Below the pieces are notes generated by a model. It was given only the letters and a program-made list of their open reading frames with translations. It searched no databases and was not told where the DNA came from. 64,000 bases of DNA from DASUBV01 sp963725175 (lineage in GTDB: Bacteria > Actinomycetota > Actinomycetes > Streptosporangiales > Streptosporangiaceae): NCBI GenBank assembly GCA_963725175.1, contig CAVRXH010000006.1, positions 2,294,001 to 2,358,000 of the forward strand. The letters are read 5' to 3'. This document shows, piece after piece, positions 16,985 through 26,456 of the stretch. Position numbers and translations under genes: made by a program. Numbering within the stretch: the first letter of the stretch is position 1; each line of letters opens with the position of its first letter.

Positions 16985-18109
16985 ATGCAGCCCGCGAAAC
17001 GACCCTGGTGGCAGCAGGCGACCGCGCTGGTCAGCCTGAGTGCCGGCGGCGCCGTGACCGGGTTTCACTTCGCGCCGAAGCCAGCGGCGGACCTGAACTC
17101 GCCGTCGAACATCCAGGTCCGCCTGCTGGCCCTCGCCCAGGCCGCCCGCCCGGCCAAGTCAGACGACAGCGCGCTGCGCTCGGCCATCGTGCACGTCGCG
17201 CAGTACTACCTGCGGATGGCACAGCACAAGACGCCCGCCGAAATGGAAGCGCTGATCTGGCAGCACGACAGCACCGACGGCGCCGACCACGGCGAGTCGT
17301 GTGCCGCGTTCGCCAGCCTCACGCTGGAGCTGGCCGCGCAGGTCGTCGGCCGGGAGAGCTGGGTGACGGCCGGCTCGACCTACCCGTGGCCGCTGCACGA
17401 CTGGGCCGTCGTCCGGGTAGACGCCAATCCCGCCTCACCCGGCATCATCTCGGTGCGGACCGCCGCGCAGGAGCAGCACCGCTGGCACCCGCTCGGCGAC
17501 GGCTACCGGCCGCTGCCCGGCGACTGGGTGCTGTTCCACCAGCACGTCGAGGTCGTCACCGGCTTCGCCGACGGCGTGCTGCGCACCATCGGCGGCGACT
17601 CGCTGCCGAACATGTCCGTCAACGCCCACGAGTACCAGGGCTCACTCGCCGAGGACGGCGTAGTCGGCTTCGTCAACAACGGCGACCTGCCGGCGGGCTC
17701 GGGCTCGGGCTCGGGCGCCGCCTCAGGCGCGGCCAGCGCCATCCCCGCTGTCAGCACCATCCCCGCCGTATCCGCCAGCCAGAGTGCCGGCGCGGCGAGC
17801 GGTACGGCAGGCGGTACGGCAGGCGGCACGGCAGGCGGCACTGCAGGCGGCACTGCCGGCACGGGGCCGGCGCGAAGGAGAGCGAGAAGGCCGCTGCCGG
17901 CGGTGCCGAGGTACCGGGGGCCGGGCCGGCGACCGCGTTCCTCGCGGCGACCGGGCCGGCCAGCCCGAAGCCGAAGGCCAGCCCGCCCCCGAAGGCCAGC
18001 CCGCCCCCTGCGACCGGGCGCTACACCCGGCACCACGCCGCGCGCAGCGCGAGCCGGAGCGCGGGTGCGGGGGGCAGCAGCGCCGAGCAGGCGTTCATCA
18101 GGTCCCTAG
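16985..18109 (+). CDS. CHAP-like amidase/peptidase part of a split wall hydrolase
   Basis: ATG 16985 follows AAGGAGA. Residues 1-35 are a signal-like hydrophobic segment. Residues 70-235 resemble a CHAP/NlpC-like domain: GESCAAFASL with a candidate nucleophile Cys, then PGDWVLFHQHVEVVTGF with the His. A Gly/Ser/Ala-rich linker follows, ending in 12-bp repeats. Beyond about 17866 this frame becomes Arg/Pro-rich and is probably spurious, because the conserved GH73 domain continues in the next frame. The true protein is most likely one chain from 16985 to 19992. Confidence 0.65.
   Translation: MQPAKRPWWQQATALVSLSAGGAVTGFHFAPKPAADLNSPSNIQVRLLALAQAARPAKSDDSALRSAIVHVAQYYLRMAQHKTPAEMEALIWQHDSTDGADHGESCAAFASLTLELAAQVVGRESWVTAGSTYPWPLHDWAVVRVDANPASPGIISVRTAAQEQHRWHPLGDGYRPLPGDWVLFHQHVEVVTGFADGVLRTIGGDSLPNMSVNAHEYQGSLAEDGVVGFVNNGDLPAGSGSGSGAASGAASAIPAVSTIPAVSASQSAGAASGTAGGTAGGTAGGTAGGTAGTGPARRRARRPLPAVPRYRGPGRRPRSSRRPGRPARSRRPARPRRPARPLRPGATPGTTPRAARAGARVRGAAAPSRRSSGP
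17800..17859 (+). repeat. 12-bp tandem repeats
   Basis: About five copies of AGGCGGYACKGC encode Gly-Gly-Thr-Ala units in the linker between the CHAP-like and glucosaminidase domains. The unit is a multiple of three, so changes in copy number keep the frame. The frame break lies just past the last copy. Confidence 0.7.
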
Positions 18110-19992
18110 CGCCCGGCGCGATGGCGACGCAGCGCCAGTACGGCGTCCCGGCCTCCGTCACCATCGCCCAGGCGATCGACGAGTCCGGCTGGGGACACAG
18201 CACGCTGGCCGCCCGCGATCACAACCTGTTCGGCATCAAGGGCACCGGCCCGGACGGCAGCGACGCCGAGCCGACGCAGGAGTACGTGAACGGGCACGCC
18301 GTCACCGTGACCGCCAGGTTCCGGGTGTACGCGGATGTCGCGCAGAGCATCGAGGACCACGGGCGGCTGCTGGCGACCAGCGGGTACTACACCCGCGCGA
18401 TGGCCGACCGCCAGGACCCCAACGAGTTCGCGGTCGCGCTCACCGGCGTATACGCGACCGACCCCGACTACGGCGCGAAGCTCATCGGGCTGATGCGCCG
18501 CTACGACCTGTACCGCTACAACATCGCGGCCCTGGCCGCACCCGCCGCGACCGGATCCGACGCGAGCACTCCGGCACCGCGCACCCCGGCACCGCCCAGT
18601 CACGTGACCCCCGACGCCGGCGGCCCCGCCCACGCCACGCCCAGCCCGGTCGCCCCCACGCCGACTGCCACAACCCCGGCCGCCACGGCGCCGGACGCGC
18701 CAGCCCCAAGCAGCCCGGCCGCCGCCTCCAGCCCGGCCACCGCCGCGCCTGACGCCGCGATCCCCGGCGCGCCCGCTCCCGCGCAGTCCAGTCCCGCCCC
18801 ATCCAGTCCTGCCCCGTCCGCTCCCGCTGCCCCTGCCGGGGGCGCCCCTGCCACGTCCGCCCCTGCCGCAGGCGGCGCTGGCGGGACCGGCGCCATTCCC
18901 CACGCCGCCGCCCCGCGCAGCACCGCACCCACGACTGCGCCTGCCACGACCGCGCCTCCCACGACCGCGCCCCCCGCTGCCGCGCCGGGCGCCGCGATTC
19001 CCGGAGTGCCTGCTGGCGGCACGACGGTGACTAGCGCGAGCGGAGCCGGGCTGGGCGGGGCGGCGATTCCGGGGACGACGGCGGTGCCGCCTGCGGTGCA
19101 CCGGGCGCGGTCGGCGCCGGCCGCGCACACGACGACGGTGCCGGGGGTCAGGACCGCTGCGGTGTACCGAGCCGCCGCGCCTGGTACGGCGGCTGCCGGC
19201 CAGCCAGCGGGACCCGGCGCGGCGGCACCCGCGTCGTTCGCTGGCCCGGCATCGGGCACTGGCCCCACGTCCGGCACCGGACCGGCCGCGTCTGTCCTGG
19301 CGGCTTCCGCGATCGCGTTCGCCGGGGCGCCGGCCGCTTCGGCGGGCCAGGCGCGGACCCGCGCGGCGGGCCGGGCAGCGGGCCAGGCGGCCAGCCAGCC
19401 AGCGGGTCGCGCCGCGGCGCGGGGGCCGCGCGGCTACAAGGCGCGGGTGCCGCTTTCGGTGCAGAGCGCGTTCAACACGCTGGCCAAGATGACGCTGCTC
19501 CGCAACGAGCCGCTGTACCGGGAGGTCGCCGGGTACCGGGGACTGAGCTGGGAACTGCTCGCGGCCTGCGACTGGATGCAGTGCGAGGCCAGGGCCAGGT
19601 ACTCGCCCGTGAACGGCGAGAAGCTGGGCACGCCGAACCTGGACGGCACGGTGTACCGGACCCGGTCAGAGGCGCTTGACCAGTGCGCCGATGACCTGGT
19701 GGAGCTGTCCTGGGCGGTCTACCGGATCGACGTCACCGGCCAGCAGCCGCTGTCGGTCCGCGAGCTGGCCGAGACGTTCGCCGCCTTCCGCTGGGGCGGC
19801 CTGCTGCGGCTGCACCGCACCTCGGCCATGGAGTTCCCGTACTCGGTGGCCGGCCTCACCGACCAGCACCTCACCATGCGCTGGCCGAACATCGCCGACC
19901 CGAAAGCGCCGGATAAGCCGGGCAGCCGGTTCCGCAAGCCCTTCGGGGCCGTCCCCATCGTCCTCGGCCTGCATTACCGGGCCATCGCATAG
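17866..19992 (+). CDS. GH73 glucosaminidase part of a split wall hydrolase
   Basis: Reading from about 17866 (AGAKESEKAAAGG) the frame holds a glucosaminidase domain: SSAEQAFIRSLAPGA, VTIAQAIDESGWGHS with the catalytic Glu, HNLFGIKG, and YVNGHAVTVTARFRVYADVAQSIEDHG. A Pro/Ala/Thr-rich linker of about 280 residues follows. The C-terminal domain of about 185 residues (RGYKARVPLSVQSAFNTLAKM to VPIVLGLHYRAIA) is of unknown function. No start codon precedes the domain in this frame, so it depends on the upstream CHAP-like frame. The enzyme would cleave N-acetylglucosaminyl bonds of peptidoglycan outside the cell. Confidence 0.7.
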   Translation, partial: AGAKESEKAAAGGAEVPGAGPATAFLAATGPASPKPKASPPPKASPPPATGRYTRHHAARSASRSAGAGGSSAEQAFIRSLAPGAMATQRQYGVPASVTIAQAIDESGWGHSTLAARDHNLFGIKGTGPDGSDAEPTQEYVNGHAVTVTARFRVYADVAQSIEDHGRLLATSGYYTRAMADRQDPNEFAVALTGVYATDPDYGAKLIGLMRRYDLYRYNIAALAAPAATGSDASTPAPRTPAPPSHVTPDAGGPAHATPSPVAPTPTATTPAATAPDAPAPSSPAAASSPATAAPDAAIPGAPAPAQSSPAPSSPAPSAPAAPAGGAPATSAPAAGGAGGTGAIPHAAAPRSTAPTTAPATTAPPTTAPPAAAPGAAIPGVPAGGTTVTSASGAGLGGAAIPGTTAVPPAVHRARSAPAAHTTTVPGVRTAAVYRAAAPGTAAAGQPAGPGAAAPASFAGPASGTGPTSGTGPAASVLAASAIAFAGAPAASAGQARTRAAGRAAGQAASQPAGRAAARGPRGYKARVPLSVQSAFNTLAKMTLLRNEPLYREVAGYRGLSWELLAACDWMQCEARARYSPVNGEKLGTPNLDGTVYRTRSEALDQCADDLVELSWAVYRIDVTGQQPLSVRELAETFAAFRWGGLLRLHRTSAMEFPYSVAGLTDQHLTMRWPNIADPKAPDKPGSRFRKPFGAVPIVLGLHYRAIA

Positions 19993-20018
19993 GCACCCAT
20001 CCGGAGAGGTGGACCGGC

Positions 20019-21059
20019 ATGTTCCGCATCCTGCTCATGCTGCTCGGCACGCTCAGCTCGGGCTCACCGCTGGCCAGGAGCCGGCAAGACAATCAGACGT
20101 CGCCCTGGCCCGGTCAGCCTGGCGGGCCAGCCGACGACCGGGACTGGCCTGCGCCGGGCGGCGCGCCCACGACGGTCCTGGCACCGGCGCCAGGCCAGTT
20201 CGGCACGGAACGGCCTGGCGGGCACGACAGCCGTTCGGGAGAGAAGAAGGGGCGGGGACGACGGCGAGTTGCCTGGATCGCGGTGATTGCCGTGGCCGTG
20301 CTGATCTTCCGGCGGGCCATCGCGTCGATCACGCTGCTCGGGCTGTCGGCGGCGCTGCACATGGCGGGGCTGGACGTGAAGCTGCCGCATGTCGGGTTCG
20401 GCTGGCCGTGGCAGGGGGGTGCCCCGGCGACGCGCGATATCGACCTGGGGCCGTGGGTGCTGCAGAAGATCGAGGGCATCTCCCGGCCGGCGCTCGGCGA
20501 GGCGAACTTCACCTTCATGTTCACGCACCGGGTATCCAAGAGCGTCGGCCCCTGGCCGTGCTGGTACTCCAGCACGTTCTACGCGGTGGGGCACGCGGCG
20601 GCGACGGTCGACCTGAACCCGGGGCCGTCGTGGTGGGCCAAGGGCACCGGGCACTACCGGCTCCAGGTGCTCAGCCAGCCGGCCGGCGGCAAGCCCGGCC
20701 GGGTCGGCGTCACGATGGTGCTGCCCAGGCCGCAGCTCCCCAGCTCGGTGCACGACGTGTCCATCGACAACCTGCCGTCCCGGCCGGTCAGCACGCAGCA
20801 CAGCTGGACCTACCCGGGGTTTGGCTGCGGGGTGCTGCTCCGGCCGCAGTTCTCGCCTGCCGTGCTCTACGCCGACGCCCAGCGACTGGCCTTCCAGAAG
20901 GCGACCCAGTCTCCGCAGATCACCGGGCCGCTGGTCAGGACGGCGGAGGCAACGGCGGCGCAGACGATCAGGAACAACTTCCTCCAGCCCACGCTGAACG
21001 CGCTTGGCTACGCCCTGGAGCGGTTCACGCTCCGCTGGTCGGGGACCGCGCCGGGCTAG
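20019..21059 (+). CDS. membrane-anchored hypothetical protein
   Basis: ATG 20019 follows GGAGAGGTGG, 26 bp after the wall hydrolase. The 346-residue product starts with a short hydrophobic stretch, then a Pro/Gly-rich cytoplasmic region, a basic KKGRGRRR stretch, membrane helices at about 84-115 (VAWIAVIAVAVLIF, ITLLGLSAALHMAG), and an extracytoplasmic domain of about 230 residues. No known family was recognised. It is the third gene of an apparent envelope operon (16013-21059). Confidence 0.7.
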   Translation: MFRILLMLLGTLSSGSPLARSRQDNQTSPWPGQPGGPADDRDWPAPGGAPTTVLAPAPGQFGTERPGGHDSRSGEKKGRGRRRVAWIAVIAVAVLIFRRAIASITLLGLSAALHMAGLDVKLPHVGFGWPWQGGAPATRDIDLGPWVLQKIEGISRPALGEANFTFMFTHRVSKSVGPWPCWYSSTFYAVGHAAATVDLNPGPSWWAKGTGHYRLQVLSQPAGGKPGRVGVTMVLPRPQLPSSVHDVSIDNLPSRPVSTQHSWTYPGFGCGVLLRPQFSPAVLYADAQRLAFQKATQSPQITGPLVRTAEATAAQTIRNNFLQPTLNALGYALERFTLRWSGTAPG

Positions 21060-21068
21060 CCTGGAGCG

Positions 21069-21428
21069 ATGATCACCGTGGACCGGGTCCGCGGCCTCGC
21101 GCTGTCGCTGCCCGGCGTCAGCGAGGAGCCGCACTTCGACATGACCTCGTTCCGGGTCCTGGGCAAGATCTTCGCGACGGTCGCGGCCGACGAGGCGCGG
21201 CTGCACGTCTTCATGGACGAAGACGAGGCCCTGGCCTGCGCGACGGAAGACCCGGTGGCGTTCGAGCCGCTGCGCTGGGGCCGCCGGATACGGGGCGTCC
21301 GGGTGCTGCTGACGACCGCCCCGCCGGACCGGGTGCTTGAGCTGGTCGAGGAGTCCTGGCGGCGCAAGGCACCCCGGCGGCTGGCGGCCAGGCTCGACGC
21401 GGAGCGGCAGCGGCCGGCGGGTGCCTGA
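21069..21428 (+). CDS. MmcQ/YjbR-family protein
   Basis: The 119-residue product matches the small MmcQ/YjbR family: ITVDRVRGLALSLPGVSEEPHFDMTSFRVLGKIFATV is the typical N-terminus, and the end (PPDRVLELVEESWRRKAP) is typical too. The family has a double-stranded-DNA-binding-like fold but no fixed function. It begins 9 bp after the preceding gene. Confidence 0.85.
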   Translation: MITVDRVRGLALSLPGVSEEPHFDMTSFRVLGKIFATVAADEARLHVFMDEDEALACATEDPVAFEPLRWGRRIRGVRVLLTTAPPDRVLELVEESWRRKAPRRLAARLDAERQRPAGA

Positions 21429-21490
21429 GGCCGCCGGCGGGGGGCCAGGAAAGGCCGCGCGTATCTGGCCTGGTCAGGTCATACTGAGGC

Positions 21491-22162
21491 ATGACATCTT
21501 TACCCATGAATGACGCGGTGCCGGGGGCGGTCGACAGGCTCCGCGACAGCTTGCGGGTACCTGGCCTGCCGCGCGCGGTCGCCACGTACTTCAGCCCGCA
21601 GGAGGACTTCGCCGGAGCGATGTTCACTAGCCTGGGCGACAACCCGCGCGACCGGGTCACGGCAGTCGACCTGCTGGCAGTGTCCCTGCTGGACATCGCC
21701 TGGCGGCCCGAGGCCGTCCGGCACCTGCTGGAATCCGAGGCGGGCACGGTCTCGGCGCTGCTCGCGCCGGTCCGGGACGACATCGACCTGTGGGAAGCAT
21801 CCGACGACGAGCTCTCGGCGGTAGACCCGCTCTGGAACTACCTGAACAAGGTGCCGGGGGTGGGCACGGCCACGGCGTCCAAGCTGCTGGCTCGCAAGCG
21901 GCCGCGGCTCTGCCCGGTCAGTGACAAGGTCATCGTCCAGGCGGTCGGCGTGCCCGGCTGGACCTGGGAGGCGCTGCGCTCGCTGCTCCAGGACGAGCAC
22001 GCGCGCAAGGAGATCGAGGAACTGCGCCCGCCGACGGCGGCCGGCGTCAGCCTGCTGTGGATCCTGGACGTGGCGATCAGGATCCGGCATAGCCGGTCTC
22101 GTGAGGCCGACCGGGTGCGGCGGGACGCCGGCATCGCCGAGCCCGAGTACACCCGGCCGTAG
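21491..22162 (+). CDS. DUF6308-like helix-hairpin-helix protein
   Basis: The 223-residue protein has VPGVGTATASKLLARKRPRLCPVSDKV at about 121-147, a helix-hairpin-helix as in DNA glycosylase-like folds. The first half (AVATYFSPQEDFAGAMFTSLG, VTAVDLLAVSLLDI) matches the actinobacterial DUF6308 family. Function is unknown. It converges on the metallo-hydrolase gene with a 17-bp gap. Confidence 0.7.
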   Translation: MTSLPMNDAVPGAVDRLRDSLRVPGLPRAVATYFSPQEDFAGAMFTSLGDNPRDRVTAVDLLAVSLLDIAWRPEAVRHLLESEAGTVSALLAPVRDDIDLWEASDDELSAVDPLWNYLNKVPGVGTATASKLLARKRPRLCPVSDKVIVQAVGVPGWTWEALRSLLQDEHARKEIEELRPPTAAGVSLLWILDVAIRIRHSRSREADRVRRDAGIAEPEYTRP

Positions 22163-22179
22163 CCGCCGCGAGCTCCTGA

Positions 22180-23469
22180 TCAGTCCCCTTCGCCGAGCGG
22201 CCGCCCGGCGAAGTCGTAGGCACGCGCGTAGTCGACGACCAGCCGGGCGGTGCCGCCGACCGGATGCAGCCGGTACGGGCTGCGGGTGTGAATCGGGATC
22301 ACCACCGACGGCCGGATCCGGTACAGCATCTCGTGCAGGTGATCCTGCGAGGCGTGCCCGGAGCAGCCGAGCATCCGCAACGGCACCTCGCACTGCTCCA
22401 GCCAGTCGGTATAGAACTGCCAGCGCGGGTCGAAGGCGCCGAGCGGCTCGCCGTTGGCGTGCAGCATCGTGCTGGCCGGGCCGAGCGGCAGGCCAAGCAG
22501 GCCGGCCAGGTTCGCGCTGTCGGGCTGAAGCAGGAAGCCGCCTGGCGCGGCCCGCACCGCCGCCAGGCCGGTCTCGCCGATCCCGGCGGCCGCCTCGATG
22601 CCGGCCGCCCGCAGGAAGGCCGCCGTGCGGTCCGGCCACAGCACGCTGCGCCCGGCGCCGGCCGCGACCCGCAGCACGGCCCGGACCCGCTCCAGGTCAC
22701 GCGGGTAGATGGACAGCAGCATCAGGTCCCGGCGGCCGGCCAGCGCGGCCTCGAAGTCGCGGGCCACGTCGGCCTCGGTGCGCAGCGGGTGGTGCTCGTC
22801 GAAGCTCAGCGTGGTCCCCTCGGTGACCAGCACATCGCAGCCGGCAACCGCGTCGGCGAACGCCCAGGACCGCAGCGGTTGGTGGCCGTGGAACCGGATA
22901 TCGCCGGTGAACGCGAGCACGCCGTCACTGGTGGTCACCCGGTAGCCGCTGGCACCCGACACGTCGTGGTCCACGTCGAACCGCTCGATCAGCATGGGGC
23001 CGAACCGCACCGGCTGGCCCGCCCGCACCGGCCGCCAGGCGGTGTCAGGGGCGGCGAAGTCACGCGGCCCCGGCAGCGCCTCGCCGCCCTGGTCCAGCGC
23101 CCGCAGCAGCGCGATGGCCTCGGGCGAGGCATGCAGCGCGACGTCGGGCCTGACGAACCCGGCCAGGCCGACATGGTCGATATGCGGATGGCTGATGAAG
23201 ACGGCGGTCGGGCCCGCGGGCTCGCCCAGCGGGTCGCCGGGATCGAGCGCGGCCGGGTCATAAAGGCCGGGGATGGCCGGCGCCGCGCCGACCCGCAGCC
23301 TGGTGGCCAGCTCCCGGCCCGCCGGCAGCCCGGCCGGGGCTCGGAACAGGTCGGCGCCGGTCGGGATGTCCAGGCCCAGGTCGAGTAGCACCCGGTAACC
23401 GCCGTCATGGATGAGCACCTTGCTGGAGCCGATGACCCCGACGCCGCCCCAGCACTCGATGTGCGCCAA
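22180..23469 (-). CDS. metallo-beta-lactamase-fold hydrolase, beta-CASP-like
   Basis: TTG 23469 starts a 429-residue protein with a complete MBL core: HPHIDH (HxHxDH) near residue 95, VDHDVSG, FTGDIRFHG and a C-terminal SGHASQDHLHEML followed by PIHTRSPYRL. The GHAS and PIHT segments are the features that RNase J and other beta-CASP enzymes share. Its position three bases after the HAD gene in a sugar-transport operon argues for a small phosphodiester or ester substrate rather than RNA. It is the last gene of the operon. Confidence 0.8.
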   Translation of the reverse strand: MAHIECWGGVGVIGSSKVLIHDGGYRVLLDLGLDIPTGADLFRAPAGLPAGRELATRLRVGAAPAIPGLYDPAALDPGDPLGEPAGPTAVFISHPHIDHVGLAGFVRPDVALHASPEAIALLRALDQGGEALPGPRDFAAPDTAWRPVRAGQPVRFGPMLIERFDVDHDVSGASGYRVTTSDGVLAFTGDIRFHGHQPLRSWAFADAVAGCDVLVTEGTTLSFDEHHPLRTEADVARDFEAALAGRRDLMLLSIYPRDLERVRAVLRVAAGAGRSVLWPDRTAAFLRAAGIEAAAGIGETGLAAVRAAPGGFLLQPDSANLAGLLGLPLGPASTMLHANGEPLGAFDPRWQFYTDWLEQCEVPLRMLGCSGHASQDHLHEMLYRIRPSVVIPIHTRSPYRLHPVGGTARLVVDYARAYDFAGRPLGEGD

Positions 23470-23472
23470 ACC

Positions 23473-24237
23473 TCAGCCCTTTCGCTCGCAGGACGGCACC
23501 GCGGTGGCGCTGGCCGGCGGGTCGGCGACCCAGGCATGCAGCGCCGGCAGCAGGTCCTCGGCCTGACGACCGCGTACCGTGGCCGGGCCGTCCCGCCGGT
23601 CGAATCGGTCGATGTACCCGGCCGCCGCTCCTATCTCGGCGGCCGGCTCGATGTCGTTGCGGTAATGATCGCCGAGCGAGAACAGCCGCCACGGACGTTC
23701 GCGCAGGTCAGCGTCCAGCTCGCGGACGAGCAGGCGGCGGAGTCCATCAGGCTTGCCCGCGCCGGCCACCACCTCGTCGAAGTAGCCGTCGACGCCGATC
23801 CGCTCAAGCAGCGCGCGCAGGCCTGCCTCCTGGCTGTTGGTGACCAGCAGGATCCGCGCGGCCGAGCGCAGCTCCGCGAGGGTCTCCAGCAGCGGCCAGA
23901 CCACCTCGATCTCGCACTCGGGGGTGGTCATCCAGGCGCGGCACTGGGCGAAGGCCAGCTCGGTCGCGTCCGGCGGCACGCCGAAGCAGCGGGCCGCGAC
24001 GTGCACCGCCGCGCCCCACGGGTCGACGGATTCGCGCAGCGCGGCGGCCTCGACGGTGTCGGTGCTGTCGCAGGCGGCGGCCACGCCGTCCGTGATGTAC
24101 CGCTCGACCGTGGCCAGGTAGGGCTCCGCCGCCTCGGGCGGCAGCGTCTGCGCGATATGCCGGGCGTAGTACCTGACCGGCTCGTCGCCGCGGTAGACCG
24201 TGCCGTCGAAGTCGACGACCAGCAGCAGCCCGCTCAC
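23473..24237 (-). CDS. HAD-family phosphatase
   Basis: GTG 24237 overlaps the permease stop by 4 bp. The 254-residue product has a full HAD set: VVDFDGTVY (both Asp), LLVTNSQ, the Lys in GAGKPDGL, and SLGDHYRNDIEP. A large helical cap follows motif I. As part of the ABC operon it likely dephosphorylates an intermediate of the imported compound. Confidence 0.85.
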   Translation of the reverse strand: MSGLLLVVDFDGTVYRGDEPVRYYARHIAQTLPPEAAEPYLATVERYITDGVAAACDSTDTVEAAALRESVDPWGAAVHVAARCFGVPPDATELAFAQCRAWMTTPECEIEVVWPLLETLAELRSAARILLVTNSQEAGLRALLERIGVDGYFDEVVAGAGKPDGLRRLLVRELDADLRERPWRLFSLGDHYRNDIEPAAEIGAAAGYIDRFDRRDGPATVRGRQAEDLLPALHAWVADPPASATAVPSCERKG

Positions 24238-25124
24238 CGGATGGAGCCGGCGGCCGACATCGCACCGCGGATGAACTGACGCTGGAGCAGCAGGAAGAAG
24301 ATCATCAGCGGCAGCGTGGTGAAGGTGGCGGCGGCGGCCAGGCCCGAGTAGTCGGTGCCGAAGGCGCCGCTGAAGCTGGCCAGCCCGACCTCGATCGGCT
24401 GGACGTTCTCCGATCTGGTCATGATCTCCGGCCAGAGGAAGGAGTTCCACGAGGCCATGAAGACCTGGATGGCGATGATCACCAGCGCGGGCCGGACGGC
24501 CGGCACGCCGATCCGCCAGAGCACCCGCATCCGTCCCGCGCCGTCGACGGCCGCCGCGTCCAGGATCTCCTGCGGCATGGTGAGGAAGAACTGCCGGACC
24601 AGGAAGATGCCGAAGACGCTGGCGCCCCAGGGGACGATCTGAATCCAGTAGGTGTTGACCCAGTTCACGTCCGAGGCCAGCACGTAGTCCGGGATGATCA
24701 GCACGACTATCGGCATCATCAGCACAGAAAGCACCAGCAGCATCAGGAACCGGCGGCCGGGGAAGCGCAGGATGCCGAAGGCGAACCCGGCGAGCACCGA
24801 GGTGACCATCGCCAGGGCCACCGTGCACGAGGCGATGAACACGGTGTTGATGAACAGCCGGGGCCAGGGCGCCTCGCCCCAGGCACGCGCCCAGTTCGCC
24901 CAGTCCCACTGCGGCCACAGCAGCGGCGGGTAGCTGTCGAAGCCGCCCGGCTTGGCCAGCGAGATAACGACCGTCCAGTAGAACGGGAAGATGAAGGCCA
25001 GCCCGATCGCGCAGGCCAGCAGCCGGCGCAGCCAGGCGCGGGTGACCCGGCCCGCGGACCGGCGGCGCGCGAGGGCATCGCGCCGGGAAGCCCGGCGCGA
25101 TGCCCCCAGGACCGCTGGGGTCAC
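24234..25124 (-). CDS. carbohydrate ABC transporter permease, MalG type
   Basis: GTG 25124 overlaps the binding-protein stop by 4 bp. The 296-residue protein has six membrane segments and the permease loop EILDAAAVDGAGRMRVLWRIGVPAVRPAL, which contacts the ATPase. The order (first permease, binding protein, second permease) is unusual. No ATP-binding subunit is present, so a shared MsiK-like ATPase elsewhere is expected. Confidence 0.9.
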   Translation of the reverse strand: MTPAVLGASRRASRRDALARRRSAGRVTRAWLRRLLACAIGLAFIFPFYWTVVISLAKPGGFDSYPPLLWPQWDWANWARAWGEAPWPRLFINTVFIASCTVALAMVTSVLAGFAFGILRFPGRRFLMLLVLSVLMMPIVVLIIPDYVLASDVNWVNTYWIQIVPWGASVFGIFLVRQFFLTMPQEILDAAAVDGAGRMRVLWRIGVPAVRPALVIIAIQVFMASWNSFLWPEIMTRSENVQPIEVGLASFSGAFGTDYSGLAAAATFTTLPLMIFFLLLQRQFIRGAMSAAGSIR

Positions 25125-26440
25125 GAGTTGGACTTCGCCGAGCTGCACGCCGTCTGCGCCGTCGCCAGCGCCTTCGACGGGCTGGTGCCCGACAGCGCCG
25201 CCGACTCGGCGTTGGACAGGTAACCACCGCAGGCGGTCACCCAGGTGTACGGCGGGTCGATGATGGCGTCGTTCAGGCCGGTGATCGTGGTCTTGACCCA
25301 CGGGTTCGCCGACAGGTAACTCGCCATCGACGACTGGGTCAGCGCCTGCGCGGTCACCGGGTAGTAGCCGGTCGCCGCCGACCACTGCGCCTGGATCGCC
25401 GGGCTGGCCAGGTACTGCATGAACTTCCAGGCCGCGGCCTTCTGCTCGGCGGTGGCCGAGGAGAACACCACCAGGTTGCCGCCGGCCATCATGTCCGGCG
25501 CCCCTGAGGTACCCGACGGCAGGACGGTGGTCACCAGCGGGAACTTCTTGCCGACCGCCTGCTGCTCGTAGTAGTAACCGGCCGAGGATGAGATGTCGAC
25601 CAGGCCCTTCTTCGCGCCGAGCGCGGTCTCACCCGGGTAGTTCGTGCCGGTGGCCAGCGCGCCTTCCTTCTTCAGCTTCACCAGGTAGGCCAGCGCGCTC
25701 TCGGCCGCCGGGGAGGTGAACTGCGGGACGCCCGTCGAGGTGTACACCGGGGTGCCGTTGGCCGCCGCCAGCTCCTCCAGCCACTCCTCGCCAGAGGTCT
25801 GCGCCGCGACGCTGCCCGGGTCGATGGTGGTACCGACGACGCCGCCCTTAGACGCGGCCTGGAGCGCCGCGGCGAACTGCGTCCAGTTGGTCGGGGTGGC
25901 GATGTGGTGCTGCTTGAGCATGGTGCCGTTGTAGAAGAGCAGCTGGAGGCTCTTGCTGAACGGCCACATCCACATCTTGCCGTCCGGCAGGTACAGGTCC
26001 TTCTGCACGCCGGTGTAGAAGGTGGACAGCTCGGCCGGCTTGGCCGTGCCCGCCACCTCGCTGACCGGCAGGATCGAGCCCGCCTGCGCGAAGGTCTCCG
26101 CCCAGCTCTCGTAGGCCTGGCCCATGGTCGGCGCCTTGTGCGCGGCGACCTGCGCCTTCTCGGCCGTGAGCAGCGGGCCGTAGGTAGCGTAGGCGGTCAG
26201 CGAGACGGTGATCTTCGGGTTGGCCGCCTGGAATGACTTGACGATCGAGGCCATCTCGGTCTTCAGGGTCCCGGAGGAGTCCACCTCATCGAACGTGATC
26301 GTGACCGGCTTGGTGATGGCCGCGACCGACGGCTTGCTGTTGGACGAGGCCGCCTTGCCGCCGCCGGCACAGCCCGTCACGGTGAGCATCGCGGCGGCGG
26401 CGCACGCCGCGCCCGCCGCCCAGGTAGAGCGTGATTTCAC
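25121..26440 (-). CDS. ABC transporter substrate-binding lipoprotein
   Basis: GTG 26440 has AAAGGT upstream. The 439-residue protein begins with a lipoprotein signal ending in the lipobox TVTGC (Cys about 24), then the family-1 binding-protein fold: ITKPVTITFDEVD, YESWAETFAQAGSILPVSE, KMWMWPFSKSLQLLFYNGTML, and KFMQYLASPAIQAQWSAATGYYPV near the C-terminus. It binds a sugar or sugar-like ligand at the outer face of the membrane. Confidence 0.9.
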   Translation of the reverse strand: MKSRSTWAAGAACAAAAMLTVTGCAGGGKAASSNSKPSVAAITKPVTITFDEVDSSGTLKTEMASIVKSFQAANPKITVSLTAYATYGPLLTAEKAQVAAHKAPTMGQAYESWAETFAQAGSILPVSEVAGTAKPAELSTFYTGVQKDLYLPDGKMWMWPFSKSLQLLFYNGTMLKQHHIATPTNWTQFAAALQAASKGGVVGTTIDPGSVAAQTSGEEWLEELAAANGTPVYTSTGVPQFTSPAAESALAYLVKLKKEGALATGTNYPGETALGAKKGLVDISSSAGYYYEQQAVGKKFPLVTTVLPSGTSGAPDMMAGGNLVVFSSATAEQKAAAWKFMQYLASPAIQAQWSAATGYYPVTAQALTQSSMASYLSANPWVKTTITGLNDAIIDPPYTWVTACGGYLSNAESAALSGTSPSKALATAQTACSSAKSNS

Positions 26441-26456
26441 GGCTTACCTTTCTTGA

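Noticed and set aside
16747..17860. Apparent 1081-residue ORF starting at 16747
   Set aside because: Its first 370 codons are a shadow of the CHAP-like gene; only the part after about 17866 is protein-like.
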